Of a DNA stretch of 64,000 nucleotides, positions 47,003-56,013 are shown piece after piece; the stretch's first letter is position 1; every line of letters begins with the position of its first letter. The notes below the pieces were generated by a model. The model searched no databases, was not told the DNA's origin, and saw only the letters and a list, made by a program, of their open reading frames with translations. Source of the DNA: Bacteroides ihuae. Its GTDB lineage: Bacteria; Bacteroidota; Bacteroidia; Bacteroidales; Bacteroidaceae. The stretch spans positions 434,001 through 498,000 of the forward strand of contig NZ_FNVX01000004.1 of NCBI RefSeq assembly GCF_900104585.1, in the 5' to 3' direction. A program made the translations under genes and the position numbers.

Positions 47003-48427
47003 CTACTCTACATCAAACCAAAGTTTTGTTATCAATAAATCAGTACCCTGATGGGCCACGGCAGCCTGATAGCTGACCCCATTCAGCGACTGTTCGGTGC
47101 CCGGATAGAAGAAACGAGAAGGAATTTCGCCATCCAATACAGTGGAAGGACCAGCGATTAAGATTGGATAATCCAAGCGCCGCCATTCTGCAAAGGCATC
47201 TAATCCCTGTCCATAGAAAGCAATCCATTTCTGCGTACCTATAGATTTTTTATAGTTGGATACATCATACTTCACCAAAGGTTGTGCCAGATAGGCAGCT
47301 ACAACAGCAGCATCTGTGATGCCAAACTGCGTAAATGATGCTGTTATCGCATCATTATAAAGTTGTTCTGCATCGCCTGTAATATAACCACGAGCAGTGG
47401 CCTCAGCAAGTGCAAATAATACTTCCGAATAGCTAAAAATAACAGCCGGCGACGCAGAAGTAAGGAAATAAGTACCCGGCTTAGACGTTTTTGCAAATCC
47501 CTGACTATTTGCAGCACTAGTCGATAGACCATTGGCAGCACCTACATATTCGTGAACAGTCTCATCAGAAGGTAATTGCGCATATACCGGCAAACGTGGA
47601 TCAGAAAGTTCATATAACTTATCCACCAACGTTTTTGAAATACGATAATCATCACGTGTCTCGAACCAAGCAGAAGCCGGATTTTGTTGCGGTGAACTAG
47701 TATAAACAAATTGAAAGATTTCCGCATTACTACTTATTAATCCCGCAGCATCCGTCGTTGCAGCAACGATAGCTTCTTTGGCCAACGCCGGCTCTCTATC
47801 CGCTATCCGAAGAGCAATCCGAAGTCGTAAGGAGTTTACAAACTTCTTCCATTTTGCGATATTGCCATTATAGACCACATCTCCACTAATGGCACCAGCG
47901 GAAGTACTCAATAATGACTGTGCCTTGGCAAGATCGCTCAGTAAACCCAAATAAACTTCACGCTGCGTATCATACGCCGGAGTTACATTTTGACCAACTT
48001 CAGAATAAGGAATATCTCCATAAGCATCTGTTAGTAACTGAAACACCCATGAACGAAGGGCGAGAGCAACACCTTTGTAGTTAGAATTAGCTTCTTCGTC
48101 CGTAAAGTTCAAAATAGTATTCAGGTCAGCAATCAGCGTAGCATAGCCTGTATTCCAGAGTGAAGTGAAACCTGTATTAGAAATATCGTACCTATCCGGT
48201 TCGGTATATTGAATCTTGGCCCATTGTTGTACAAACAATAAGGAGGAGTTGAAGTTACTTTCGGAACCCCAGTACAAATCAGCTCCTTGCTTTTCACTAC
48301 CCGTGAGCAGGTAAGCCGGCATAGGGTGTTCTGTTGCATTGGGATTTTCATTGATTTTATCCAACTGATCGTTGCAAGCACTTAGTGCAGTTGCAAGCAA
48401 AAATAGTGCGAATATATTTTTAAGCAT
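47003..48427 (-). CDS. SusD-like surface lipoprotein (SusD-like_2 type)
   Basis: 474 residues with lipobox LSAC (Cys18) followed by NDQLDKINENPNA, the start typical of the SusD-like_2 group. Helical TPR-like segments follow (ALALRSWVFQLLTDAYGDIP, WIAFYGQGLDAFAEWRRLDY). SusD proteins lid the SusC channel and bind its ligand at the surface. The gene lies 13 bases after the SusC gene in one operon. No glycoside hydrolase is present, so the ligand may not be a glycan. Confidence 0.93.
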   Translation of the reverse strand: MLKNIFALFLLATALSACNDQLDKINENPNATEHPMPAYLLTGSEKQGADLYWGSESNFNSSLLFVQQWAKIQYTEPDRYDISNTGFTSLWNTGYATLIADLNTILNFTDEEANSNYKGVALALRSWVFQLLTDAYGDIPYSEVGQNVTPAYDTQREVYLGLLSDLAKAQSLLSTSAGAISGDVVYNGNIAKWKKFVNSLRLRIALRIADREPALAKEAIVAATTDAAGLISSNAEIFQFVYTSSPQQNPASAWFETRDDYRISKTLVDKLYELSDPRLPVYAQLPSDETVHEYVGAANGLSTSAANSQGFAKTSKPGTYFLTSASPAVIFSYSEVLFALAEATARGYITGDAEQLYNDAITASFTQFGITDAAVVAAYLAQPLVKYDVSNYKKSIGTQKWIAFYGQGLDAFAEWRRLDYPILIAGPSTVLDGEIPSRFFYPGTEQSLNGVSYQAAVAHQGTDLLITKLWFDVE

Positions 48428-48440
48428 AAGTCTTTATTAT

Positions 48441-51400
48441 TTAGAATTTGAGGTTCAAATTAAAGCCAATCGTTCGTACCGTAGGAAGCGAAAGACTTTC
48501 AAGCCCTTGCGCATTGCCTGTATTGAATGCTGTTTCGGGATCAATATTCGGTGCATCTTTATAGATGAAAAAGAGATTACGCCCCACTGCCGAAAGAGTA
48601 GCTGCCTGTATTCCAACTTTCTTTATCAGACTACTGTTGAAGTTATATGAAAGCTTTATCTCACGAAACTTCACATAAGTAGCGCTGTATACATAAGCTT
48701 CACTTATGTTATAGGAAGCTTTGTGATACTCCTGAGCGCTAATCACTTTGGAATTAGCTGAGCCATCAGCGTATACACCGTTAAAGATTACCCCGTCTTC
48801 GTATACCGTTTCTCCGTTAGGAGCAGAACCTCCATTAGTAAGCGTCTTTCCAGCAGTAGAGTTATTGCCCGGATAGTAGTAAAGCAAGCCTCCATGTTCG
48901 GCATCACGTCCCTCCATCGTTTGTGCCAATACGCCGGTATAGTCTCCCGTACGATTGGTTCCTGAGAATATCTTCCCACCCACATTGGCATCAATAAGGA
49001 AAGAGAGCTCGATATTCTTGTAGGTTAGCGTATTGGATATTCCACCTAGCCAACTGGGGGTATAATGTCCTAACACTCGCTTCTGTGGATCGGCTTTAGG
49101 CAAACCATTCGCACCCACCACAATATCACCATTATCATTTCTCAGATAGGCCGTGCCGTATAGTGTACCATAAGCTTTACTTACAGAAGCAAGAACATCT
49201 ACCCCACCCGACGAACCATTGGTGAAGTTTTGTATTTGCCCGGCACGATCAAGCACCTTCACCTCACTATTATTCTTGGCATAATTCAAATTAATGTCCC
49301 ACTTAAACTTACCGCTTTGTATAGGAACCAAGCCTAACTGTACTTCAATGCCATGATTATTAATCTGACCTGCATTAAGTAGCTGCGAGGTGTATTCACT
49401 AGATGCTGACGTTTTTATCTCTAGTATCTGATTAATACTATTCGTGTTATAGTAACCTAAATCAAGATGTACACGATTCCTCCATAAGCTTAGTTCCAAA
49501 CCCAGTTCTGTAGACCGAGTTGTTTCAGGCTTCAAGTCAGAGTTCAGCTTCTTTTTTGAAGATGTCTGAATGGGATTGCCATCATAAGCTGTCTGAGAAT
49601 CATAGACTGTATATAGCTGGTATGGTTCAGCATCATTTCCTACTTCCGACCATCCGCCACGTATCTTCAAGAAATCGAGCACCTCATTTTTCCATTTGAA
49701 TGCTTCGGACAGCACAAGACTGGCACTAACTGATGGATAGAAATAAGATCTATTACTACGTGGCAAAGTAGACGACCAGTCGTTTCGAGCGGTTATGTTC
49801 AAATAAGCATAACCCCGATAACCTAGCTGTGCTGAAGCAAAATCACTGTAGACTCTCAACTTAGAATAATCGTTTGATGAGGTCAAAGCATCCCGAGAAT
49901 TAGTTAGCGTATATAAGTCAGGAATAGCTAACCGGGGAGCTTTTTGATAGTTATTCTCACGCGTGCGGTTGCGCACATTGAATCCGGCTAAAGCGTCCAG
50001 CGTAAAGTCCTTACTCAAATTACGATTATAGTGTAATATAGCCTCTGTATTATTTTCATTGATGGTGTAGGCATCTTCAGCATACGATCCATAAGGCGTT
50101 CCACTGGTACCATGCTTTATCTTGTACTTCCTGCGATCATTGTAGTAATCAGTCCCCGATCGAAATCTAAAGTCAAGTCCCGGAGCCAGTTTCGCTTCAA
50201 GATGTACATCTCCAATCAAGCGATTACGTTTCTGACTGGTTGTATTATAATACGTATTCCAGTACGGATTGCTGTAGTAACTGTTGTTCCAATTTATATT
50301 TCGGTTATTCTTCAATTCATTTATATCAACCTGTCGGCCAAACCACAAGAACTGCAACATCACTCCTGCTGCGCGTCCTCCGGAAGGACCGCCCGGTAAG
50401 TTAGGCGCATCTGTGACAATATAGTTGACCGTAGCTCCTATCTTGATATTTTTAGACAGTTGATAATTTATATTCAGCGTGAAGTTATTCTTTTTTATTT
50501 CTGTATTGGGTACCGTACCTTTTTGTGTTTGGTTATTAACGCCTAAACGAAAATCATGTTTTTCATCCGATCCGGCAACAGAAATTCCATTATCGTAAGT
50601 CACCCCCGTTCTGAAAAAATCTTTCACATTGTCCGGATGAGCCACAAAGGGAACCGCCTCACCATTAGAGTAGAATTGAGGAATGAGCCTTCCATCCATC
50701 TTAGGACCCCAACTCTCATCCACACCATCATTCACACCCCCACCTTTTCCATCTACATAGCTGAACTTTCCATTGGAACCTTGCCCAAACACATTTTGAA
50801 ACTTCGGTAGCGTGGCCACTGTAGCAAAGCTAACGCCGGAGTTAACAGAAATGCCTAAACCTCTTTGCCCTTTACCAGTTTTAGTAGTAATCAATATTAC
50901 ACCGTGAGCGGCTCGTGAACCATACAACGCGGCTGCATTTGGGCCTTTCAGCACACTCAAAGATTCAATATCTTCGGGATTAAGATCAGCAATAGCATTC
51001 CTAAAATCACGTGTAGCACCACCTACATTTAGTTGAGAGTTATCAACCGGAATGCCATCGACTATAAAGAGCGGCTGATTATCTCCTGAAATAGACGTTT
51101 CGCCCCGAATAACGATACGCGACGACCCCATATCTCCCTGCGAATTTGTAATCCTTACCCCTGCCACCTTGCCGGATAAACCATTGAGTAAATTACTTTC
51201 TTTATTCGTTGAGAGGTCGCGGCTCTTGAGTTCTTGCGTAGTATAACCCAGCGACTTCTTTTCGCGAGAGATACCTAAAGCCGTCACGACAACTTCATCC
51301 AATTGACTGATGTTTTCTTCCAGAGTAACAATAAGCTGTTCGCCACTCCGCTTTGCTTTAACTTCTTTGGTATTGAATCCAACCATATTAAACACCACAG

Positions 51401-51653
51401 TGGCAGGTAAGTTCTGGACAGTATTCAACGAAAATTTACCATCAATATCACTCACCGTTACGACTGCCGTAGTGCTCGATATTTTTAGAGCCACCGTAAC
51501 ACCCGGAATACCCTGTTGTTGGGCATCCCGAACCTCGCCATTAATGACAGAGACCGTCTGCGCATACACCCCATGCGATGACAGTAAGAGAAGAACTGCC
51601 AAACAAACTCTTCTTATATATTTCAAATTTATATTTGTACGTTGCATATTCAT
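48441..51653 (-). CDS. SusC/RagA-like TonB-dependent receptor
   Basis: 1070 residues. Signal peptide (about 15-32), CarboxypepD_reg-like domain (about 35-110, ending QLDEVVVTALGIS), plug with LNGLSGKVAGVRI, IVIRGETSISG, LSVLKGPNAAALYGSRAAHG and LITTKTGKG, then a long beta-barrel ending FNLNLKF. There is no STN domain, so it is not a sigma-regulating receptor. Downstream is its SusD partner; upstream lie a cysteine-rich small ORF with hairpins and a TlpA-like gene on the same strand. The substrate is unknown; the thioredoxin-like neighbour and Cys-rich leader suggest thiol or sulfur compounds or metals (inference). Confidence 0.94.
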   Translation of the reverse strand: MNMQRTNINLKYIRRVCLAVLLLLSSHGVYAQTVSVINGEVRDAQQQGIPGVTVALKISSTTAVVTVSDIDGKFSLNTVQNLPATVVFNMVGFNTKEVKAKRSGEQLIVTLEENISQLDEVVVTALGISREKKSLGYTTQELKSRDLSTNKESNLLNGLSGKVAGVRITNSQGDMGSSRIVIRGETSISGDNQPLFIVDGIPVDNSQLNVGGATRDFRNAIADLNPEDIESLSVLKGPNAAALYGSRAAHGVILITTKTGKGQRGLGISVNSGVSFATVATLPKFQNVFGQGSNGKFSYVDGKGGGVNDGVDESWGPKMDGRLIPQFYSNGEAVPFVAHPDNVKDFFRTGVTYDNGISVAGSDEKHDFRLGVNNQTQKGTVPNTEIKKNNFTLNINYQLSKNIKIGATVNYIVTDAPNLPGGPSGGRAAGVMLQFLWFGRQVDINELKNNRNINWNNSYYSNPYWNTYYNTTSQKRNRLIGDVHLEAKLAPGLDFRFRSGTDYYNDRRKYKIKHGTSGTPYGSYAEDAYTINENNTEAILHYNRNLSKDFTLDALAGFNVRNRTRENNYQKAPRLAIPDLYTLTNSRDALTSSNDYSKLRVYSDFASAQLGYRGYAYLNITARNDWSSTLPRSNRSYFYPSVSASLVLSEAFKWKNEVLDFLKIRGGWSEVGNDAEPYQLYTVYDSQTAYDGNPIQTSSKKKLNSDLKPETTRSTELGLELSLWRNRVHLDLGYYNTNSINQILEIKTSASSEYTSQLLNAGQINNHGIEVQLGLVPIQSGKFKWDINLNYAKNNSEVKVLDRAGQIQNFTNGSSGGVDVLASVSKAYGTLYGTAYLRNDNGDIVVGANGLPKADPQKRVLGHYTPSWLGGISNTLTYKNIELSFLIDANVGGKIFSGTNRTGDYTGVLAQTMEGRDAEHGGLLYYYPGNNSTAGKTLTNGGSAPNGETVYEDGVIFNGVYADGSANSKVISAQEYHKASYNISEAYVYSATYVKFREIKLSYNFNSSLIKKVGIQAATLSAVGRNLFFIYKDAPNIDPETAFNTGNAQGLESLSLPTVRTIGFNLNLKF

Positions 51654-51777
51654 CTAGATTATTGATTTGTTGTTTCTATTAATTAGTAATGATACAGATA
51701 AGCCTCTGTATAAAGCATACAGCTATATCCTTGCGGAAAGCATGTTGCGCAATTGCAGATAGATTAAAATGATAATG

Positions 51778-51842
51778 AAAAAACGGGTTTTCCTTTTAAA
51801 CTACTAAGGAGTAGTAGACAGTTGTTGGAAGAATCAACAACA
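51778..51842 (-). promoter_or_regulatory. Hairpin pair overlapping the cysteine codons of the small ORF, attenuator-like
   Basis: Stem 1 pairs GTTGTTG with CAACAAC (51821-51827 with 51835-51841, 7-base loop); its arm contains the two terminal TGT Cys codons (51837-51842). Stem 2 is ACTACT-CCTT-AGTAGT (51800-51815), and a T6 run lies at 51778-51783, all between the small ORF and SusC. The layout suits translation-dependent attenuation, but stem 2 is weak. Confidence 0.4.
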
Positions 51843-52022
51843 AGGATTGGTGATGCACATTCGGATGTCCATACACATAGGAGTAGTGGTAAGAAAGCTA
51901 GGGCATAATGCCGGAGTAAAGAGATGTTGGAAACGTCGGTTAATACCGTATAGAAAAGCGATTGAGAAAGAATATTGCTTCTCCAAAGGCTTTTTTTTGC
52001 GAATAAAAATCTGAGTATTCAT
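51834..52022 (-). CDS. Cysteine-rich small ORF, possible leader peptide
   Basis: 62 codons from ATG 52022 (a longer frame starts at 52085). The first half is basic and mixed; the last 25 residues hold five Cys, ending in Cys-Cys, with TPMCMDIRMC in between. It lies between the TlpA-like gene and SusC on the same strand. Its last two Cys codons form one arm of a hairpin (51821-51841). A short Cys-rich ORF overlapping a stem, ahead of a transporter, is how a cysteine-responsive attenuator would look. It may also be a small secreted or metal-binding peptide, or chance. No relatives were checked. Confidence 0.4.
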   Translation of the reverse strand: MNTQIFIRKKKPLEKQYSFSIAFLYGINRRFQHLFTPALCPSFLTTTPMCMDIRMCITNPCC

Positions 52023-52132
52023 TGTTCTGCTTTTTTTAATCGTTTGTCGAATAACTAGGATACAAAGATATGCGATAATTCTCATTTGAAAAATACCGCA
52101 TATATGGTATATTCATCACACAAAAAAGGTAG

Positions 52133-53350
52133 TTACTCTTCTTTCAGCAGCTCATCGATCAACTTATTGAATTCTGTTTTGAACTCTTCATAAAATAATC
52201 CTGTAGCAGGGCCATTAAAACCCGTATGAATCTTACGTACATTCCCTTTCTTATCTATAAAAATAGTCGTTGGATAACTCTTCAGTCCATCAATCTCGGG
52301 CAACACCTTTTTGTCATCACCAATCTTACCGGCAAAAAGTATATCATAAGTTGGCCCATGCTTCTTTACCAAATTCGAGAGTACTTTGCGCACATATTCA
52401 GGATCGTTTTTACGTTCAAAAGCCAAACCAACGATTTCTACTCCACGCTCTTTGTTTTCTTTGTACCAAGGAGCAAGATAAGACATTTCATCCAAGCAGT
52501 TGGGGCACCAGCTTCCTAAGATAGATACAACAACTACCTTATTTTTATATTTGGCATCGGAGAGAGAGACCAATTTATTCTCCAGATTAGGCAAACTGAA
52601 ATTCAAGTTTGTATAACCATCCCTCAATTGTGTAAGACTGTATGGGTCGGAAAGGGCAGCATCCTTATTGCGCGTGCCTTTTATCAACTGCTTGCCTCTG
52701 GAAGTGATAAATGCAGCTTCAAAGTGATTTTCATCTATAAATTGCCCCTGAATGAGATAAGGACTAAGCCCTGCAAAAGCAGAAAGACGGAAACCTGATT
52801 CATCAAGAACCCCTTCCAGAAAACGAAGATCACCGGAGTTGGTTAAGATAGATCCTGTTAGCTTTGATCCTTGTTGACTAAAAATGCCCACGTTCTTACT
52901 TTCACCTTTTTCGCTGACAAAGTCAACATCCCATTTTCCATCAAGGTTTGCAATAGGCTTACCTATGGAAATAAAACGAGGGGTAGCAGTTCGTGTTGCC
53001 CTAAACGAAACACCCGGATCATTAGTAGCAAACAGACGCCGAAAAGTTCCATCAATAGTGTCGCCATGCAACACTCCGCTGAGTTGGGCGTCATAATCTT
53101 GAATAGGAATAAAAATGCTATCCCCCTTATAAGTTATTCCCTGAAGAGGAACACGCTCTACTCCATTGGTCAGTGTAAGGACTGTTTCTTTGCCCGAATT
53201 ACTTACTTCAAAGACAAAAGGAATATTTGCTTCTTTGGTAATAAACTCGGCATACCACTTACCTTGTTTCAATGAAGGTTGTTTTTGAGCATTACTACTC
53301 GCTGTGAATGCTAGGGTAGCCATCAGAAATATCGTTTGTTTTATCATCAC
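52133..53350 (-). CDS. TlpA-like periplasmic thioredoxin-fold protein with N-terminal beta domains
   Basis: 405 residues. Signal peptide (about 1-21, SSNAQ). Two beta-rich domains cover about 25-125 and 135-230 (lipocalin-like units with DTIDGTFRRLF and DLRFLEGVLDESGF). A TlpA/AhpC-like thioredoxin domain follows from about 250, with the active site SWCPNC (about 279-284), the cis-Pro loop LKSYPTTIFID and a C-terminal helix. It probably reduces disulfides in the periplasm. It is parallel to the SusC/SusD genes about 480 bp downstream and could prepare thiol-containing cargo for the same pathway. Confidence 0.88.
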   Translation of the reverse strand: MMIKQTIFLMATLAFTASSNAQKQPSLKQGKWYAEFITKEANIPFVFEVSNSGKETVLTLTNGVERVPLQGITYKGDSIFIPIQDYDAQLSGVLHGDTIDGTFRRLFATNDPGVSFRATRTATPRFISIGKPIANLDGKWDVDFVSEKGESKNVGIFSQQGSKLTGSILTNSGDLRFLEGVLDESGFRLSAFAGLSPYLIQGQFIDENHFEAAFITSRGKQLIKGTRNKDAALSDPYSLTQLRDGYTNLNFSLPNLENKLVSLSDAKYKNKVVVVSILGSWCPNCLDEMSYLAPWYKENKERGVEIVGLAFERKNDPEYVRKVLSNLVKKHGPTYDILFAGKIGDDKKVLPEIDGLKSYPTTIFIDKKGNVRKIHTGFNGPATGLFYEEFKTEFNKLIDELLKEE

Positions 53351-53373
53351 TTTATCTGTTATTAGTTCAAGTG

Positions 53374-53404
53374 CAAAGCTAGTGATTATGTCTCAATGAT
53401 AAAT
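53374..53404 (-). promoter_or_regulatory. Promoter of the TlpA-like gene
   Basis: Minus-strand TAGCTTTG (-7, 53374-53381) with TTTA about 18 bases upstream as a -33-like element. The -7 lies 23 bases before ATG 53350. Confidence 0.5.
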
Positions 53405-53500
53405 ACCCGAAGTGTGGTATTTATTTCACCCAAAGATGGTAATGTCCCTCCTATCACCCGATTGTTTTTCCATATACGCACAGTCTATCAAAAAAATATG

Positions 53501-53508
53501 TACTTTTG
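53501..53508 (+). promoter_or_regulatory. -7 element TACTTTTG before the glycosyltransferase gene
   Basis: Exact TAnnTTTG match, 27 bases before ATG 53536. The -33 element is unclear. Confidence 0.5.
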
Positions 53509-53535
53509 CAGCATTAAAATATTTCAAAGAAATAT

Positions 53536-54708
53536 ATGGAAGCATTAACATTCAATAACACCGATTTGATCCTTTTGTCAGTTTCTGGCGCATTACTTAT
53601 CATTCAGGCAATCTATTATTTTGGCCTATATAATCGAATACATATAAATAATCGTGCCTTTAAGAGAGGTGACGTGCACTTCACCCAAGAGCTGCCGCCG
53701 TTATCGGTTATCATCTCTGCGCGAAACGATTCAGAAAACCTGCGGAAATTCCTACCTGCCATACTTGAACAAGATTATCCCGACTTTGAGGTGATCGTGA
53801 TCAATGACGGATCAACGGATGAAAGTGAGACTCTATTAAACTCCCTGGAAGATAAATATCATCACTTGTATCACAGCTTTACACCTGAGGATTCGAAATA
53901 TATCAGCCGTAAAAAACTAGCTCTAACATTGGCGATCAAAGCAAGCAAACATAATTGGCTTGTACTGACGGAAGCCAATTGTCAACCCGCAAGCAATCAA
54001 TGGCTGAGGCTGATGGCCCGTAACTTCACTTCCCGAACAGAAGTTGTATTGGGATACAGCGGTTACGAAGCTGGTAAAGGATGGCTGCACAGACGGGTGG
54101 CTTTCGACTCACTATTTACTTCACTCTCCTATTTGGGATGGGCTTTGGCAGGTAAGCCTTATATGGGACTTGGGCGCAATATGGCCTATCGCAAAGAACT
54201 ATTCTTCAATAATAAAGGATTCTCGGCTCATCTAAATTTGCAACGCGGAGACGATGATTTATTTATAAACCAAGTGGCAAAAGGGAGTAATACGCGTGTA
54301 GAAACCGACGTAAATGCTACTATGAGAATGCAACCCATAGAGTATTACAAAGACTGGAAAGAAGAAAGAGTAAGCTACATGGCTACATCCAGATACTATA
54401 AGGGCGTCCAGGAGAGTTCACTAAAGTTAGAAACAACAACCCGCTTACTGTTTCACCTACTGTTTGTAGCAACTTTAGTAGTGAGCGTTTTGAGTTTTCA
54501 CTGGTTGGTGTTCGGCATCGCATTCATTATATGGGCATTACGCTACACGATGCAAGCCATAATCATCAACAAAACAGCTACGGAAATGGGAGAAAAAAGA
54601 CACTATTACTTCATTTTACCTATATTTGACTTCCTGCTTCCGATACAATCGCTAGGCTTCAAACTCTATCGTTTATACAGAGGTAAAAGCGACTTTATGA
54701 GAAGGTAG
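53536..54708 (+). CDS. Membrane-anchored glycosyltransferase family 2
   Basis: 390 residues. One N-terminal membrane helix (about 8-28), the GT-A domain with LSVIISARNDSENL, VIVINDGSTDES and a late acidic motif RGDDDLF, and two to three C-terminal membrane helices (about 300-365). It should transfer a nucleotide-activated sugar at the inner-membrane cytosolic face, for an unidentified polysaccharide or glycolipid. It is not in a capsule cluster here. Confidence 0.9.
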   Translation: MEALTFNNTDLILLSVSGALLIIQAIYYFGLYNRIHINNRAFKRGDVHFTQELPPLSVIISARNDSENLRKFLPAILEQDYPDFEVIVINDGSTDESETLLNSLEDKYHHLYHSFTPEDSKYISRKKLALTLAIKASKHNWLVLTEANCQPASNQWLRLMARNFTSRTEVVLGYSGYEAGKGWLHRRVAFDSLFTSLSYLGWALAGKPYMGLGRNMAYRKELFFNNKGFSAHLNLQRGDDDLFINQVAKGSNTRVETDVNATMRMQPIEYYKDWKEERVSYMATSRYYKGVQESSLKLETTTRLLFHLLFVATLVVSVLSFHWLVFGIAFIIWALRYTMQAIIINKTATEMGEKRHYYFILPIFDFLLPIQSLGFKLYRLYRGKSDFMRR

Positions 54709-54732
54709 TAAGCGCCACCTTCTTAGAGCAAT

Positions 54733-55977
54733 CTATTCATAACGCATAGAAGTGGCCGGATTAATTTTAGTGATAAGATAAGAAGGCCCAAGCAGCATTA
54801 AGACCGAAATCAGTAACGTACCTACATTAATAAGCAGAAAAAGCCAAATATTAAAAGATACAGGCACTGTATCTACATAGTACGTTGCAGGATCAAGTTT
54901 GAAGAGGCCGAACTGCGACTGAACAAAGTAGAACGCCAATCCAATAAGATTACCCCAGAACATCCCTTTGCCTATTAAGAAGACAGAGAACCACAGAAAG
55001 ACTTTACGTATGGTGAAGTTATTAGCGCCCAAAGCTTTGAGCACTCCGATCATGTTTGTTCTTTCGAGAATAATAATCAGTAAGCCCGAAATCATCGTAA
55101 AGCCTGCCACACCAACCATGAGAAGAAGAATAACCCATACATTAAGATCCAGCAAACTAAGCCACGCAAAGATCTGCGGATTAAGCTGTTCGATGTTTCG
55201 CACATAATACACTCCACCCATGTAGTCGAACTTATTATCTGTATCGGCTGCTATCTTATAAGTTGTTTCTTCAAGCTTATCATAATTCTTCACCTGCAAC
55301 TCTACCCCACTTACCTGTCCCGGTTCCCAACCATTTAAGCGGTTCACCATGCAAATGTCCGTCAGCAAAAATAAGTTATCGTATTCAGAGAAGTTTGTTT
55401 GATAAATGCCTACAATAGTCAACCTGCGAGCACGTACAGCATCTTGCAAATAGTAGGTATATATCTTATCCCCGAGTTTCAGCTTTAGCTGAGTGGCCAA
55501 CGTTTTGGAAATAAGCACTTGATTGGTTGAAGCCGAATCACTAAAAGCAGGCATCTGGCCTTCCACCAGATGTTCGCGAAAAAAAGTAGGATCAAACTCT
55601 GGCCCTACGCCTTTCAATACCATGCCCTGAAAAGCCTCATCCGTCTTGATCATCCCCGGTTTCGTAGAGTAGCGTTGCACATGCTTCACTTCCGAATAAT
55701 CGGATAAAGCAGCCATCATACTATCATTCACCAAGATAGGACGTGTTTCGTACGAACGTACAGCATCAAAATTACTGATTTGGATGTGAGAACCAAAGCC
55801 TATCACCTTGTTGCGCACCTCATTCTTAAAACCAATAACCACCGCTACAGAAATAATCATCACCGCCAAACCAATGGCAATGCCAATCATTGCAATGAGG
55901 ACAGCAGGCCGAGAGACCCGCTTACCACCATCTTTATCACGATAAATTCGTCTAGATATAAATAAAGCCAGATTCAT
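54733..55977 (-). CDS. FtsX-like ABC transporter permease (LolC/E type)
   Basis: 414 residues. First helix at about 25-48 (AMIGIAIGLAVMIISVAVVIG), a periplasmic MacB-PCD-like domain (about 50-260), then three helices from about 275 (GVAGFTMISGLLIIILERT...GVLKALGA). This is the layout of LolC/LolE, which release lipoproteins from the inner membrane with an ATPase LolD. No ATPase gene is adjacent, so the partner is elsewhere. It precedes in direction nothing obvious; the aminotransferase gene lies 36 bp upstream. Confidence 0.88.
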   Translation of the reverse strand: MNLALFISRRIYRDKDGGKRVSRPAVLIAMIGIAIGLAVMIISVAVVIGFKNEVRNKVIGFGSHIQISNFDAVRSYETRPILVNDSMMAALSDYSEVKHVQRYSTKPGMIKTDEAFQGMVLKGVGPEFDPTFFREHLVEGQMPAFSDSASTNQVLISKTLATQLKLKLGDKIYTYYLQDAVRARRLTIVGIYQTNFSEYDNLFLLTDICMVNRLNGWEPGQVSGVELQVKNYDKLEETTYKIAADTDNKFDYMGGVYYVRNIEQLNPQIFAWLSLLDLNVWVILLLMVGVAGFTMISGLLIIILERTNMIGVLKALGANNFTIRKVFLWFSVFLIGKGMFWGNLIGLAFYFVQSQFGLFKLDPATYYVDTVPVSFNIWLFLLINVGTLLISVLMLLGPSYLITKINPATSMRYE

Positions 55978-56013
55978 TCATTTCCCTCCTTAATGTAACG
56001 ATACGCAAGTCTG

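Noticed and set aside
48788..48994. Short minus-strand frame inside SusC
   Set aside because: Shadow of the SusC frame at 48441-51653.
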